A stretch of 64,000 nt of DNA from Helichrysum umbraculigerum (lineage: Eukaryota > Streptophyta > Magnoliopsida > Asterales > Asteraceae), in NCBI GenBank assembly GCA_949592205.1, contig CATIUR010000005.1:131025277-131089276 (forward strand), written 5' to 3'. Below are positions 1-11,062 of the stretch, piece after piece. The position numbers and the translations under genes are program-made. The notes beneath the pieces are model-generated. The model ran no database searches. It was not told the origin of the DNA and saw only the letters and a program-made list of their open reading frames with translations. How positions within the stretch are numbered: position 1 is the first letter of the stretch; the number at the start of each line of letters is the position of its first letter.

Positions 1-272
1 TGGCGATGTCGTCTGCCATTTCTAAATCTGGTTCCGATTGATCGATGTGTGGTTCAAAGAGAGCTCGTAAATATTCTCCGAAATCGTCCTCCAAATACGA
101 AGGGTAGAACAAGACTCTTAATATAACACAAATTATAAACTAATCCTATACATAGATAATACAAATAAACAGGTAAATAAAGATTAAATTAAAACTGATA
201 ATTTACAGAAAACAAATTCCAATTTATCAAATTGAATCAAACCGTTCCCCGGCAGCGGCGCCAAAAACTTAA
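1..272 (-). mobile_element. 5' internal region of a minus-strand Ty3/gypsy element (Tat/Athila-like), cut by the window edge
   Basis: This is the leader next to the primer binding site of an LTR retrotransposon whose body lies to the left of the window. It is recognised by the tRNA-Asp-like primer site at 246-263 and the LTR edge at 273. No coding sequence is visible here. Assignment to the non-chromovirus (Tat/Athila/Ogre) side of Ty3/gypsy rests only on the primer-site type, which is typical of that group. Confidence 0.6.
246..263 (-). other. Primer binding site, tRNA-Asp type
   Basis: On the minus strand this reads TGGCGCCGCTGCCGGGGA, starting with the TGG that pairs with the CCA end of a tRNA. 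It lies a few bases inside the LTR edge at 273. Primer sites of this type are established for Athila/Tat elements. Confidence 0.75.
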
Positions 273-600
273 TGTCGTGTAAACGGGGCTTTAGTTTTAA
301 AATGGAAAATACCTAACTTACTACACACAACACATGCAAGAATACCTGATCATATATAGTTTAGTTTAGTAAGTCCGAGTCGAACACAGGGAACGAATGT
401 CAATATTAACAAATTGGAAATTGCTACAATTAATTAAAGCAGTAAATATGGGGGACGTTTTAGTTCCGATCGAACAAATGAGTAACAATTATAAAAGAAA
501 TGATTTGTTAAATAAAACTTAATTATTAAAATGAAGAAATAATAAAATAACTTAATTCAAATAAAAGATTAAATTCAAATGGTAAAAGAAGTACAATTGC
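273..600 (-). repeat. LTR of the minus-strand gypsy element, 3' portion (interrupted)
   Basis: The LTR begins in plus coordinates with TGTCGTGTAAACGG, so on the minus strand it ends in CGACA, followed by the primer site. It is broken at 600 by the Tekay-like complex and resumes at 15558. Removing the insertion and one ATTGC copy gives an LTR of about 1.49 kb. Confidence 0.7.
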
Positions 601-1089
601 TGTAACACCTGCCTAATTAGGATAATTAATTATGCCTAATTATTTGTAACTAGTTGTAATTAGTATGTAATAGGACTAATTACAGACTCTATTTGTATAT
701 ATATAAGGTGATTTATATATATATGTGTGTACTTAAGCGATTTGGATGAATCGTACGAATTAATCGGACGGAGTCCGATACATTTTACTTGGACGTTGGT
801 GACAAAACTTACTAAAATAATGAGAACGTATTTTATTATATAAAATACAAAGTTGAACGAACATTAATTATATTAGCGCGACAACATTATGAAATTTTAG
901 CGAAAACGTATTAAACGCGAATTAATAATTTAAATATTTCGACAAATGTTTTTATTATTAATTTCAAGGTATTTTTATTTAAATACTCCAGTTACATTTT
1001 TAAAATATAACTGTTTGGTTAAATGCTAAAAACAAATGATTAATCGATTAGGACATGGAGTAAACACCGTGTTTTGAGAGATGTTTTCC

Positions 1090-2597
1090 CTCCTTTTCCC
1101 TTTCCACCAGCCAACACCACCTCACCCCCACCTTTCTCTTTCATTTTCTTCAAAACAAAACACACACACACCATTTAAACTCTCTCTAAAATCTTCACCA
1201 AAAATTCGGACCTACAAATCGACCCACGAAATTTACATTTTTGGAATCACCATCAAGGGAAGAACAAGATTAACAAACACATCATCATCATTTTCGGCCT
1301 CCATCTCTCTCGATTTACAATTGTAAGAAATTTATAAAATCTTAGATTTACTCAATTTGGTGTAATGTTTTGATGTTATAATGTTTACACAACTTAGTAT
1401 GGTCCATATGTATGAAGAAAACATGATTTTACAGCCTAAAAATACGTTAGATTTGGGTTTTGGATCGGAAAATCGCGTCAGTTTCTGGGTTTCTGGGTTG
1501 GTGTTCATCAATGCGACACAAGCCTTGTGTCGCATGTTATGTCGTATTTTGCCTGTTGCGTCGTACCTAGTGTCGTATTTTGTGTCGTACGTTATGTCGC
1601 ATCTTGTGTCGCAGACTCTATGCGACACAACCCCTATGTCGCTATTAAATTAGCATCGAAAGCTCATGCGACACAACCCTTGTGTCGTATAGCTCTTGTG
1701 TCGCACTTTATGCGACACAACGCTTGTGTCGCATACCAAGTTTTTGTGTCGCACATTGTGTCGCAGAAACCAGAATCAGGATTTTTAAAATCAAAGTTAC
1801 TCTAGCAAAGTCAACTTTTTAGAACTATTGATACAAACCGTCACCAACGGGCCAGACATGTTTTCCAACAACAAACAATTACAAACATACGAACAAACAT
1901 TAGATATACTAGTTGTGTACAACTAAACGAAATGTCTCGCGGGACACAAACTTACATAACTTCATATGTTTAGGCAATTGAAGGTTACGGGTTCGGAGAA
2001 CCTACTTGCTTTAATTACTACTTGCTAATTGCTATTGATTACTACATGACTCAGGTGAGTCTTACGGCCCCACTTTTACTGTTTTACATACGCGGTGAGA
2101 TACATTGCTTAACTATTTCCTTGAACACAAGTACTAAAACTGTTTACTATACCAAACGGAATTGCATGAGTTGTTTACTATTTACAGAAGTCTCTCCATC
2201 ATAAATCGTTAGTTATGGACTTAAGCGCGAACACTAGTTAATGGATCCATTAGGGAAATGACCCTCCCCGCCCGGGGTAGTAGCGCTACCACGAACCGTA
2301 CTGTATAAACGGGCGACTATTATTCGTTACGGATGCTTGATCATTTACGAGCATGTCACGGGAGCAAACTTATTACTTACGGGTTAAGCTTCGATTATGA
2401 GCCTCATGGCAGCGGTATAACTTACTTACTTACATTTGCTGGATTGCAAATACTGGTTTTACGATTGCTGGGTTGCAATTACTGATTTTACGCCTGCGGG
2501 CACTACTGATGAAATCTTGTGTTCAAAAACTGATATTACTTACAAACCTGTGAGATTCACCAACATTCGTGTTGACCCTTTTAGCATGTTTTCTCAG
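1090..2597 (+). other. Candidate spliced leader inside LTR 1 (two predicted introns)
   Basis: The CT-rich leader ends at a GTAAG donor (1323). A GTTTAG|G acceptor lies at 1972-1973, a CAG|GTGAGT donor at 2055 and a TTTTCTCAG acceptor at 2596-2597. This predicts introns 1323-1973 and 2055-2597 with an 81-nt middle exon. The signals recur at the same places in the other long LTRs of this window. Splicing is an inference; no transcript evidence is available here. Confidence 0.45.
1512..1765 (+). repeat. Cluster of TGCGACACA / TGTGTCGCA inverted and direct motifs
   Basis: About four exact copies of TGCGACACA and six of its reverse complement are packed in 254 bp, with degenerate versions between. 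Several adjacent pairs form hairpins; the first is a 10-bp perfect stem with loop GCC. LTR 2 repeats the cluster at 9353-9606. LTR 3 lacks this part of the LTR. Confidence 0.85.
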
Positions 2598-2919
2598 GTA
2601 CCCGGACGAAGTAGGATTACTCCAGGACATTAGCTAGAGTCGCATGATTTCAACACAACTGCATTAACGGAGATTCTAAGCATTATCTTTTGTATATTTC
2701 GATTATGTAATAGAATCTCCCGCTATACGCGTGGACTCTAGGAAACTACATTTTTGTATACGAAAACACTAAGTTTTCAAACATTATATCTATGGAATGT
2801 AACTAATTTACAAACGTTGCATATAGATGTCGTTTACTTTATCTTTGTGCAGTGATATTTGATTAGTAGCACCCCAAAACTTGCTTCCGCTAAGCAGTGA
2901 ATTTGGGGGTGTTACAGAT

Positions 2920-2931
2920 TGGTATCAGAGC
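2920..2931 (+). other. Primer binding site, tRNA-iMet
   Basis: TGGTATCAGAGC lies 3 nt downstream of the LTR end. It is complementary to the 3' end of initiator tRNA-Met, the usual primer of plant chromoviruses and copia elements. Confidence 0.95.
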
Positions 2932-3221
2932 CTAAGGTTATAGTGAACTAGGTTGCATTTAGTGGGCCTAGACTATGACCGTTATTAGGCATGACTGGTT
3001 CAGGAATCACATCATACGACTTTAATTTAACATAGCCTGATCAACTATGTACAATTAAGGAAAGATGATATGAGGTCTGAAATGGTTATGTTGAACAGGA
3101 ATGCGTTGGTTGACTCTGACCACGAGAGAACCGGACCATTACTTGATATGTGCTAGACACTAGGCTGGATATTATATACTTATATATATTAGTCTCGTCT
3201 TACTTACACTCTGCCACAGGA

Positions 3222-3734
3222 ATGGCAAACACACCACCTAATCCGTCACTCTCTCACTCACGTGGGTCACGAAACCCACGAGTAGCCAGGAGGAACACAA
3301 GGTCACCTCGAACCAGCCCCTATCCTGTTCATAACTCTCAGAACTCGGCACATCTCACGGTGCCAGTGTTGGCTACCCAACTCCACCGTCAGGAGCAAAG
3401 GCTCGAAAATCTCGAACGGGAACAACACCGAATGACCTACCTGCTTCGCCAAGCACTTGATCATATATCCCAACTCCAGCGAGAACAAGAGGATACCAAC
3501 CTCTCTGTAAGCATAATTCAGGATTCAATGACCACTGAATTAGGTGCGGATGAACTCGTAAGAAACTGACTAGAGGAATGTGAACAGCGTTCACAGGAGA
3601 CTGAGGATCACTCTCGAGCACTAGTACAACGACTGGCCTTGGTTGAAGACAACGCCAGGCAAACCAACAGACTAGCAGAAACCGTGGACCGCCTTGTCGC
3701 GCTGATGGAACAGATTAATCTGCATCAAGATTAG
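3222..3734 (+). pseudogene. ORF0: small coiled-coil protein upstream of gag, with in-frame UGA (readthrough or nonsense)
   Basis: ATG 3222 opens 115 codons to TGA at 3567-3569. The same frame then continues for 54 codons to TAG 3732-3734. The product starts MANTPPNPSLSHSRG, has a basic Arg/Ser-rich N-terminus, then a heptad-like Leu/Gln/Glu coiled coil (LHRQEQRLENLEREQHRMTY). The part after the stop (ALVQRLALVEDNARQTNRLA) continues the coiled-coil pattern. The stop sits in the context TGA CTA G, a known strong readthrough context; CGA to TGA by deamination is the simple alternative. I do not recognise a named family. The second copy (11063-11575) has the same stop. A splice-acceptor-like CCACAG ends 2 nt before the ATG. 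I placed the start at 3222 rather than the upstream in-frame ATG at 3150 because the protein composition changes there. Confidence 0.55.
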
Positions 3735-3969
3735 ATCAGTCTGTAACTTGTAACCAGCTAACTACTTTATTAGGGCCTATGTAATTCAACCGGATGTAAC
3801 AATTCCCGGCACTTTTGTACTGCTATTACTCTGTAATCTTTTGGAAACACGTACCTTGTATTCAACTTGTTTATCTAAATGAAATGTGATTGTCACTTCG
3901 TACTGTTATCGTGTATCTCATCATTTACACTTGTGACGTATCATAATTTCATGCGAATATCTTATTCCT

Positions 3970-3998
3970 CTTTCCTTGTTCTTTTCTTGTTCAGCATC
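3970..3998 (+). promoter_or_regulatory. Splice-acceptor-like tract directly before gag ATG
   Basis: A pyrimidine-rich tract ends CTTGTTCAG at 3994, four bases before the gag ATG at 3999. It has the form of a plant 3' splice site and is repeated before the second gag copy (AG at 11834-11835). It would let a spliced transcript start translation at gag. Functional use is inferred. Confidence 0.4.
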
Positions 3999-6900
3999 AT
4001 GCCTCCTCGTCGACAGATCACCCTCAGTGAAGCCGAAATTGCGGGTCTGATTGCCCGTAGTGTGGCCCAAGCCTTAGCTAGCCGAACCTCAAACCCTGGT
4101 AGCGAAGATACAGCTAACACTGCACCACAACCCAAACCCTGTTCTTACAAAAACTTCCAGAACTGCAAACCTTTGAACTTTGCAGGTACTGAGGGAGCTA
4201 TCGGTCTAGTACGCTGGATCGAGAAAGTCGAATCTGTATTTCTTATCTGCAACTGTGCGGAGGGAGATAAGGTTAAGTTCTCCGTTAGTACTTTCACTGA
4301 CACCGCTCTCACCTGGTGGAACACCTATGCCCAGACGGTGGGTATTGCTAATGCTTACAAACTCCCGTGGGAGGAGTTGAAGGAGATGTTGAGGGGCGAG
4401 TACTGCCCCAGGGATGAATTGAAACAGCTGGAATTGGAGTTCTGGAACCACAAAATGCAGGGTGATGACATCACCGGTTACACCAACCGTTTCCACCAAC
4501 TGGCACTTCTGTGCCCAACCATGGTCGATCCTGAGTACAAGAGGATCGAGAAATACGTTGATGGACTTCCCGAGAGACTCCAAGACCTGGTAACTTCATC
4601 CAAACCGGGTACTATTCAGAGCGTCATTCGTATGGCTCATGAGCTAACGGCAAACTATGTGCGCCGTGGCACAACTTCAACCCCATCTACAAACAACAAA
4701 CGCAAATGGGAAGGAAACCTCAACTCATCCAACCAACTCACCAACAAGAAGCCTGAGTCTGTTAGGGCTTATTCATCGGGGACTTCGGAGAAGAAAGGGT
4801 ACAGCGGGAACAAACCCTACTGTCCCAAATGCAATCGTCATCATGACGGTTCTTGCCCTTGCTCCAACTGCAAACGGTTCGGGCATCTAGCCAAGGATTG
4901 CCGGACCAATGTTCCTACCCCCAACACTAATGCACCAAAGGCCTGCTTTGGGTGCGGAAATTCAAGGCATTTCAAGAAAGATTGCCCAAAGCTGAAAAAA
5001 AACAACAACCCTGCTCGCGGTAGAGCATTCGTTATCAAGGATGGGGAAGCCAGACAAGACCCAAATGTCATGACGGGTACGTTCCTACTCAACGACCTTA
5101 CTGCTTCTGTATTATTTGACACTGGTGCTGATAGAAGCTTCATTTCTGAGAAATTTAGCCCTTTACTTGATATTACTCCCACTGCCTTAGATGCTAAATA
5201 CATTGTAGAACTAGCCAACGGCAAACTGATTGAGACTGATAGCATCATACGCAACTGTACACTTAACCTTACGAATGAAACGTTTCCCATTGATTTAATC
5301 CCTGTCGAGATCGGCAGCTTCGATATTATTGTCGGTATGGATTGGTTATCCAAGCACCGAGCTGAAATCATCTGTCATGACAAACTCGTTCGCATACCTC
5401 TTATCTCCGGTGGAACCTTAGTCCTACAAGGGGAGACCGGCAGACGGAATCTGAATATTGTATCCTGCCTGAAAACTAGAAAGTATCTGCGAAAGGGGTA
5501 TCAAGCCATCCTCGCACATGTAACGGAGAAGAAGTCGGAGGAGAAGCGACTTGAGGATGTTCCAATCGTGCGGGATTTCCCGGAAGTCTTTCCGGAGGAT
5601 TTTCCCGGACTTCCGCCACCTAGACAAATTGAATTTCAAATCGAACTTGTGCCAGAAGCTGCACCCGTGGCACGAGCCCCATACCGTTTAGCACCATCCG
5701 AAATGCAGGAGTTGTCTAACCAACTACAGGAACTCCTGGACAGAGGATTTATTCGACCAAGTTCCTCGCCTTGGGGAGCTCCGGTCTTATTCGTGAAAAA
5801 AAAAGATGGATCTTTCCGCATGTGTATCGACTACCGAGAGCTGAATAAGCTAACCATAAAGAATCGGTACCCGCTTCCTAGAATCGATGACCTATTTGAC
5901 CAGCTCCAGGGATAGAGTGTTTACTCAAAGATTGATCTACGGTCAGGTTTTCATCAACTCCGAGTCCATTACAATGATATCCCAAAGACAGCTTTCCGAA
6001 CTCGTTACGGGCATTACGAATTCCAAGTGATGCCATTCGGTTTAACCAACGCACTGGCCGTATTCATGGACCTTATGAATCGGGTGTGCAAACCATATCT
6101 TGACAAATTCGTCATTGTGTTCATCGATGATATCCTGATTTACTCTCGCGATGAACAGGAACATGCTCGACATCTGAAAACCATTCTAGGACTCCTTAAA
6201 CACGAAGAGTTATATGCTAAATTCTCTAAGTGTGAGTTCTGGATTCGAACCGTTCAATTCCTCGGACACGTGATTGACAGCCAGGGAATTCATGTTGATC
6301 CCACCAAGATTGAAGCAATCAAGGGCTGGGAGTCACCGACCACTCCAACCGAAGTGAGACAATTCTTAGGTCTTGCTGGTTATTACCGCCGATTCATCGA
6401 AAACTTTTCAAGAATAGTTGTTCCCTTAACAACACTGACTCAGAAAGATAAGAAGTTCGATTGGACTGATAAACAAGAGTCAGCTTTCCAGCTATTGAAA
6501 CACAAACTTTGCAGTGCACCAATCTTGTCCTTATCCGAGGGCACCGACGATTTCGTAATATATTGCGACGCCTCACACCAAGTACTTGGTTGCGTGTTAA
6601 TGCAACGGGAAAAAGTCATTGCCTATGCCTCACGACAACTAAAAATCCACGAGAAAAACTATACGACCCACGACCTCGAGTTAGGTGCCGTGGTCTTCGC
6701 ATTGAAAATCTGGAGACATTATCTCTACGGTACGAAAAGCACTATCTTTACCGATCACAAAAGTCTCCAACACATATTTGATCAGAAGGATCTAAACATG
6801 AGGCAACGTCGTTGGGTTGAGTTACTTAGTGACTACGACTGCGAGATCAAGTACCATCCGGGCAAGGCGAACGTAGTTGCCGATGCCTTAAGCAGAAAAG

Positions 6901-8408
6901 AACGAGTGAAACCCCTTCGAGTCCGAGCACTTTCCATGACAATTCGTAACGAACTTCCTGCTCAAATCCTTACCGCTCAGCTTGAAGCACTCAGCGATGA
7001 AAACCTGAAAAATGAAGCCTTACGAGGCTTGAATAAACAATTCGAAATCAAACCCGATGGGACTCGATACTTTTCTAACCGGGTGTGGTTACCCAAAATC
7101 GGAAACTTACGAGATTTGGTGATGGCTGAAGCTCACAAATCTCGATACTCTATACATCCCGGTTCTGACAAGATGTATCATGACGTCAAAGGGTTGTATT
7201 GGTGGCCTAACATGAAAACTGACATCGCCATGTACGTCAGTAAATGCTTAACCTGTTCCAAAGTCAAGGCCGAACACCAAAGACCCTCAGGATTACTCCG
7301 ACAACCTGAAATTCCTGAATGGAAATGGGAGCAAATTTCCATGGACTTCGTTACTAAACTACCGAAAACTTCGAGCGGTTGTGATACCATTTGGGTGATT
7401 GTGGACCGTCTCACAAAATCTGCTCATTTTCTGGCCGTCAAGGAGACTGACAAGATGGAGCGTTTGGCTCGCATCTACATCAAAGAAATTGTTTTGCGAC
7501 ACGGTGTACCTATCTCGATCATCTCAGATAGAGACAGCCGTTTCACTTCCAACTTTTGGCAATCGTTACAGAAATTTCTCGGTACTCGTCTGGATATGAG
7601 TACAGCTTATCACCCACAAACCGATGGCCAAAGCGAGCGAACTATTCAAACATTGGAGGATATGCTACGAGCCTGCGTAGTTGACTTCGGTACTTCTTGG
7701 GAAAACCACTTACCGTTGTGCGAGTTCTCGTACAACAACAGTTACCATACCAGCATTAAGGCTGCACCCTTCGAGGCACTCTACGGGCGTAAGTGCCGAT
7801 CACCTCTCTGTTGGACTGAGTTAGAAGATTCCCAACTCACGGGTCCGGAAATCATTCATGATACTACTGAGAAAATCATTGGTATTCAAAACCGGCTGAA
7901 AGCCGCACGTGATCGTCAGAAAAGCTATGCAGACGTGAGACGCAAACACCTTGAGTTCCAGGTAGGGGACAAGGTACTTCTCAAAGTGGCACCATGGAAA
8001 GGTATCATTCGATTCGGAAAGCGAGGCAAACTAAACCCCAGATACATCGGACCATTTGAAATCCTTGAAAGGATTGGTCCAGTGGCATACCGCGTACAAC
8101 TCCCTGCTGAGCTTAGCAGCGTTCATAACACATTCCACATTTCTAACTTGAAGAAATGTCTGTCTGACGAGACACTGATTATACCGCTCGACGAAATCCA
8201 AATCGATGATAAACTTCATTTTGTCGAGGAACCAATGGAAATCATGGACCGTGAGGTCAAGCGATTGAAACAGAGTCGTATTCCCATCGTAAAAGTCGGG
8301 TGGAATTCTAGACGTGGTCCTGAATTCACCTGGGAACGGGAAGACCAAATGCGACAGAAATACCCACATCTCTTCCCAGACAACGCACCGTTCGTGCAAT
8401 CGAGCTAA
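3999..8408 (+). pseudogene. Ty3/gypsy gag-pol polyprotein, Tekay-like, one nonsense codon
   Basis: The frame runs 1470 codons from MPPRRQITLSEAEIAG to the stop at 8406-8408, interrupted only by TAG at 5913-5915 (codon 639, early in reverse transcriptase; the other copy has a serine codon). Domains in order: retrotransposon gag (about residues 50-215), two CX2CX4HX4C knuckles (C288 and C316), aspartic protease DTGAD (374-378), reverse transcriptase with FIDDI (708-712), RNase H, and integrase with an HHCC zinc finger. The integrase catalytic residues are D1116, D1177 and E1213 (spacing 60 and 35). A chromodomain-like C-terminus ending near KYPHLF follows. The whole makes the capsid and the enzymes for reverse transcription and integration. 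The start at 3999 is preferred over the upstream ATG at 3879 because the splice-site-like tract and a normal gag N-terminus fall there. Without readthrough, the stop removes RT, RNase H and integrase. Confidence 0.93.
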
Positions 8409-8431
8409 TTTCGGGACGAAAATTCTTTAAC

Positions 8432-8441
8432 AAGGGGAGAA
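8432..8441 (+). other. Polypurine tract
   Basis: AAGGGGAGAA directly precedes the LTR 2 start TGTAACACC. It is the plus-strand primer site for the upstream unit. Confidence 0.9.
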
Positions 8442-10757
8442 TGTAACACCTGCCTAATTAGGATAATTAATTATGCCTAATTATTTGTAACTAGTTGTAA
8501 TTAGTATGTAATAGGACTAATTACAGACTCTATTTGTATATATATAAGGTGATTTATATATATGTGTGTGTACTTACGCGATTTGGATGAATCGTACGAA
8601 TTAACCGGACGGAGTCCGATACATTTTACTTGGACGTTGGTGACAAAACTTACTAAAATAATGAGAACGTATTTTATTATATAAAATACAAAGTTGAACG
8701 AACATTAATTATATTAGCGCGACAACATTATGAAATTTTAGCGAAAACGTATTAAACGCGAATTAATAATTTAAATATTTCGACAAATGTTTTTATTATT
8801 AATTTCAAGGTATTTTTATTTAAATACTCCCGTTACATTTTTAAAATATAACTGTTTGGTTAAATGCTAAAAACAAATGATTAATCTATTAGGACACGGA
8901 GTAAACACCGTATTTTGAGGGATGTTTTCCCTCCTTTTCCCTTTCCACCAGCCAACACCACCTCACCCCCATCTTTCTCTTTCATTTTCTTCAAAACAAA
9001 ACACACACACACCATTTAAACTCTCTCTAAAATCTTCACCAAAAATTCGGACCTACAAATCGACCCACGAAATTTACATTTTTGGAATCACCATCAAGGG
9101 AAGAACAAGATTAACAAACACATCATCATCATTTTCGGCCTCCATCTCTCTCGATTTACAATTGTAAGAAATTTCTAAAATCTTAGATTTACTCAATTTG
9201 GTGTAATGTTTTGATGTTATAATGTTTACACAACTTAGTATGGTCCATATGTATGAAGAAAACATGATTTTACAGCCTAAAAATACGTTAGATTTGGGTT
9301 TTGGATCGGAAAATCGCGTCAGTTTCTGGGTTTCTGGGTTGGTGTTCATCAATGCGACACAAGCCTTGTGTCGCATGTTATGTCGTATTTTGCCTGTTGC
9401 GTCGTACCTAGTGTCGTATTTTGTGTCATACGTTATGTCGCATCTTGTGTCGCAGACTCTATGCGACACAACCCCTATGTCGCTATTAAATTAGCATCGA
9501 AAGCTCATGCGACACAACCCTTGTGTCGTATAGCTCTTGTGTCGCACTTTATGCGACACAACGCTTGTGTCGCATGCCAAGTTTTTGTGTCGCACATTGT
9601 GTCGCAGAAACCAGAATCAGGATTTTTAAAATCAAAGTTACTGTAGCAAAGTCATCTTTTTAGAACTATTGATACAAACCGTCACCAACGGGCCAGACAT
9701 GTTTTCCAACAACAAACAATTACAAACATACGAACAAACATTGGATATACTAGTTGTGTACAACTAAACGAAACGTCTCGCGGGACACAAACTTACATAA
9801 CTTCATATGTTTAGGCAATTGAAGGTTACGGGTTCGGAGAACCTACTTGCTTTACTTACTACTTGCTAATTGCTATTGATTACTACAAGACTCAGATGAG
9901 TATTACGGCCCCACTTTTACTGTTTTACATACGGGGTGAGATACATTGCTTAACTATTTCCTTGAACACAAGTACTAAAACTGTTTACTGTACCAAACGG
10001 AATTGCATGAGTTGTTTACTATTTACAGAAGTCTCTCCATCATATATCGTTAGTTATATACTTAAGCGCGAACACTAGTTAATGGATCCATTAGGGAAAT
10101 GACCCTCCCCGCCCGGGGTAGTAGCGCTACCACGAACCGTACTGTATAAACGGGCGACTATTATTCGTTACGGATGCTTGCTCATTTACGAGCATGTCAC
10201 GGGAGCAAACTTATTACTTACGGGTTAAGCTTCGATTATGAGCCTCATGGCAACGGTATAACTTACTTACTTACATTTGCTGGATTGCAAATACTGGTTT
10301 TACGATTGCTGGGTTGCAATTACTGATTTTACGCCTACGGGCACTACTGATGAAATCTTGTGTTCAAAAACTGATATTACTTAAAAACCTGTGAGATTCA
10401 ACAACTTTCATGTTGACCCTTTTAGCATGTTTTCACAGGTACCCGGACGGAGTAGGATTACTCCAGGACATTAGCTAGAGTCGCATGATTTCAACACAAC
10501 TGCATTAACGGAGATTCTTAGCATTATCTTTTGTATATTTCGATTATGTAATAGAATCTCCCGCTATACGCGTGGACTCTAGGAAACTACATTTTTGTAT
10601 ACGAAAACACTAAGTTTTCAAACATTATATCTATGGAATGTAACTAATTTACAAACGTTGCATATAGATGTCGTTTACTTTATCTTTGTGCAGTGATATT
10701 TGATTAGTAGCACCCCAAAACTTGCTTCCGCTAAGCAGTGAATTTGGGGGTGTTACA
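8442..10757 (+). repeat. LTR 2 of the Tekay-like complex (2316 bp)
   Basis: It is the shared middle LTR, the 3' LTR of unit 1 and the 5' LTR of unit 2. It carries private substitutions relative to LTR 1 and LTR 3. One of them changes the second donor from CAG|GTGAGT to CAGATGAGT near 9895. The first donor GTAAG (9164-9168) is intact. Confidence 0.93.
9353..9606 (+). repeat. TGCGACACA / TGTGTCGCA hairpin cluster, LTR 2 copy
   Basis: Same cluster as 1512-1765, offset 7841, with a few substitutions. Confidence 0.85.
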
Positions 10758-10760
10758 GAT

Positions 10761-10772
10761 TGGTATCAGAGC
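10761..10772 (+). other. Primer binding site, tRNA-iMet (unit 2)
   Basis: TGGTATCAGAGC, 3 nt inside the end of LTR 2. Confidence 0.93.
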
Positions 10773-11062
10773 CTAAGGTTATAGTGAACTAGGTTGCATT
10801 TAGTGGGCCTAGACTATGACCGTTATTAGGCATGACTGGTTCAGGAATCACATCATACGACTTTAATTTAACATAGCCTGATCAACTATGTACAATTAAG
10901 GAAAGATGATATGAGGTCTGAAATGGTTATGTTGAACAGGAATGCGTTGGTTGACTCTGACCACGAGAGAACCGGACCATTACTTGATATGTGCTAGACA
11001 CTAGGCTGGATATTATATACTTATATATATTAGTCTCGTCTTACTTACACTCTGCCACAGGA

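Larger units (their letters stand above)
601..2916 (+). repeat. LTR 1 of the Tekay-like complex (2316 bp)
   Basis: It has TG...CA ends. A TATA-like run ending TATATAAGG lies at 696-708. A CT-rich leader occupies about 1090-1322, a hairpin cluster 1512-1765, and a conserved tail with a GATATTTGATT block lies near 2848-2860. It is the same length as LTR 2 (2316 bp) and differs from it by scattered substitutions. The 81- and 90-codon open frames inside it are low-complexity leader, not genes. Confidence 0.93.

Noticed and set aside
1081..1326. 81-codon frame starting MFSLLFPFHQ, repeated at 8922
   Set aside because: CT-rich LTR leader ending at the splice-donor-like GTAAG; repetition is due to the LTR copies, not gene duplication.
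2920..2931. Partial tRNA-Met gene
   Set aside because: Only the 12-nt primer complement is present at this and the other primer sites; no cloverleaf.
3567..3569. Selenocysteine UGA in ORF0
   Set aside because: Land plants lack the selenocysteine insertion machinery; readthrough or nonsense mutation is the relevant choice.
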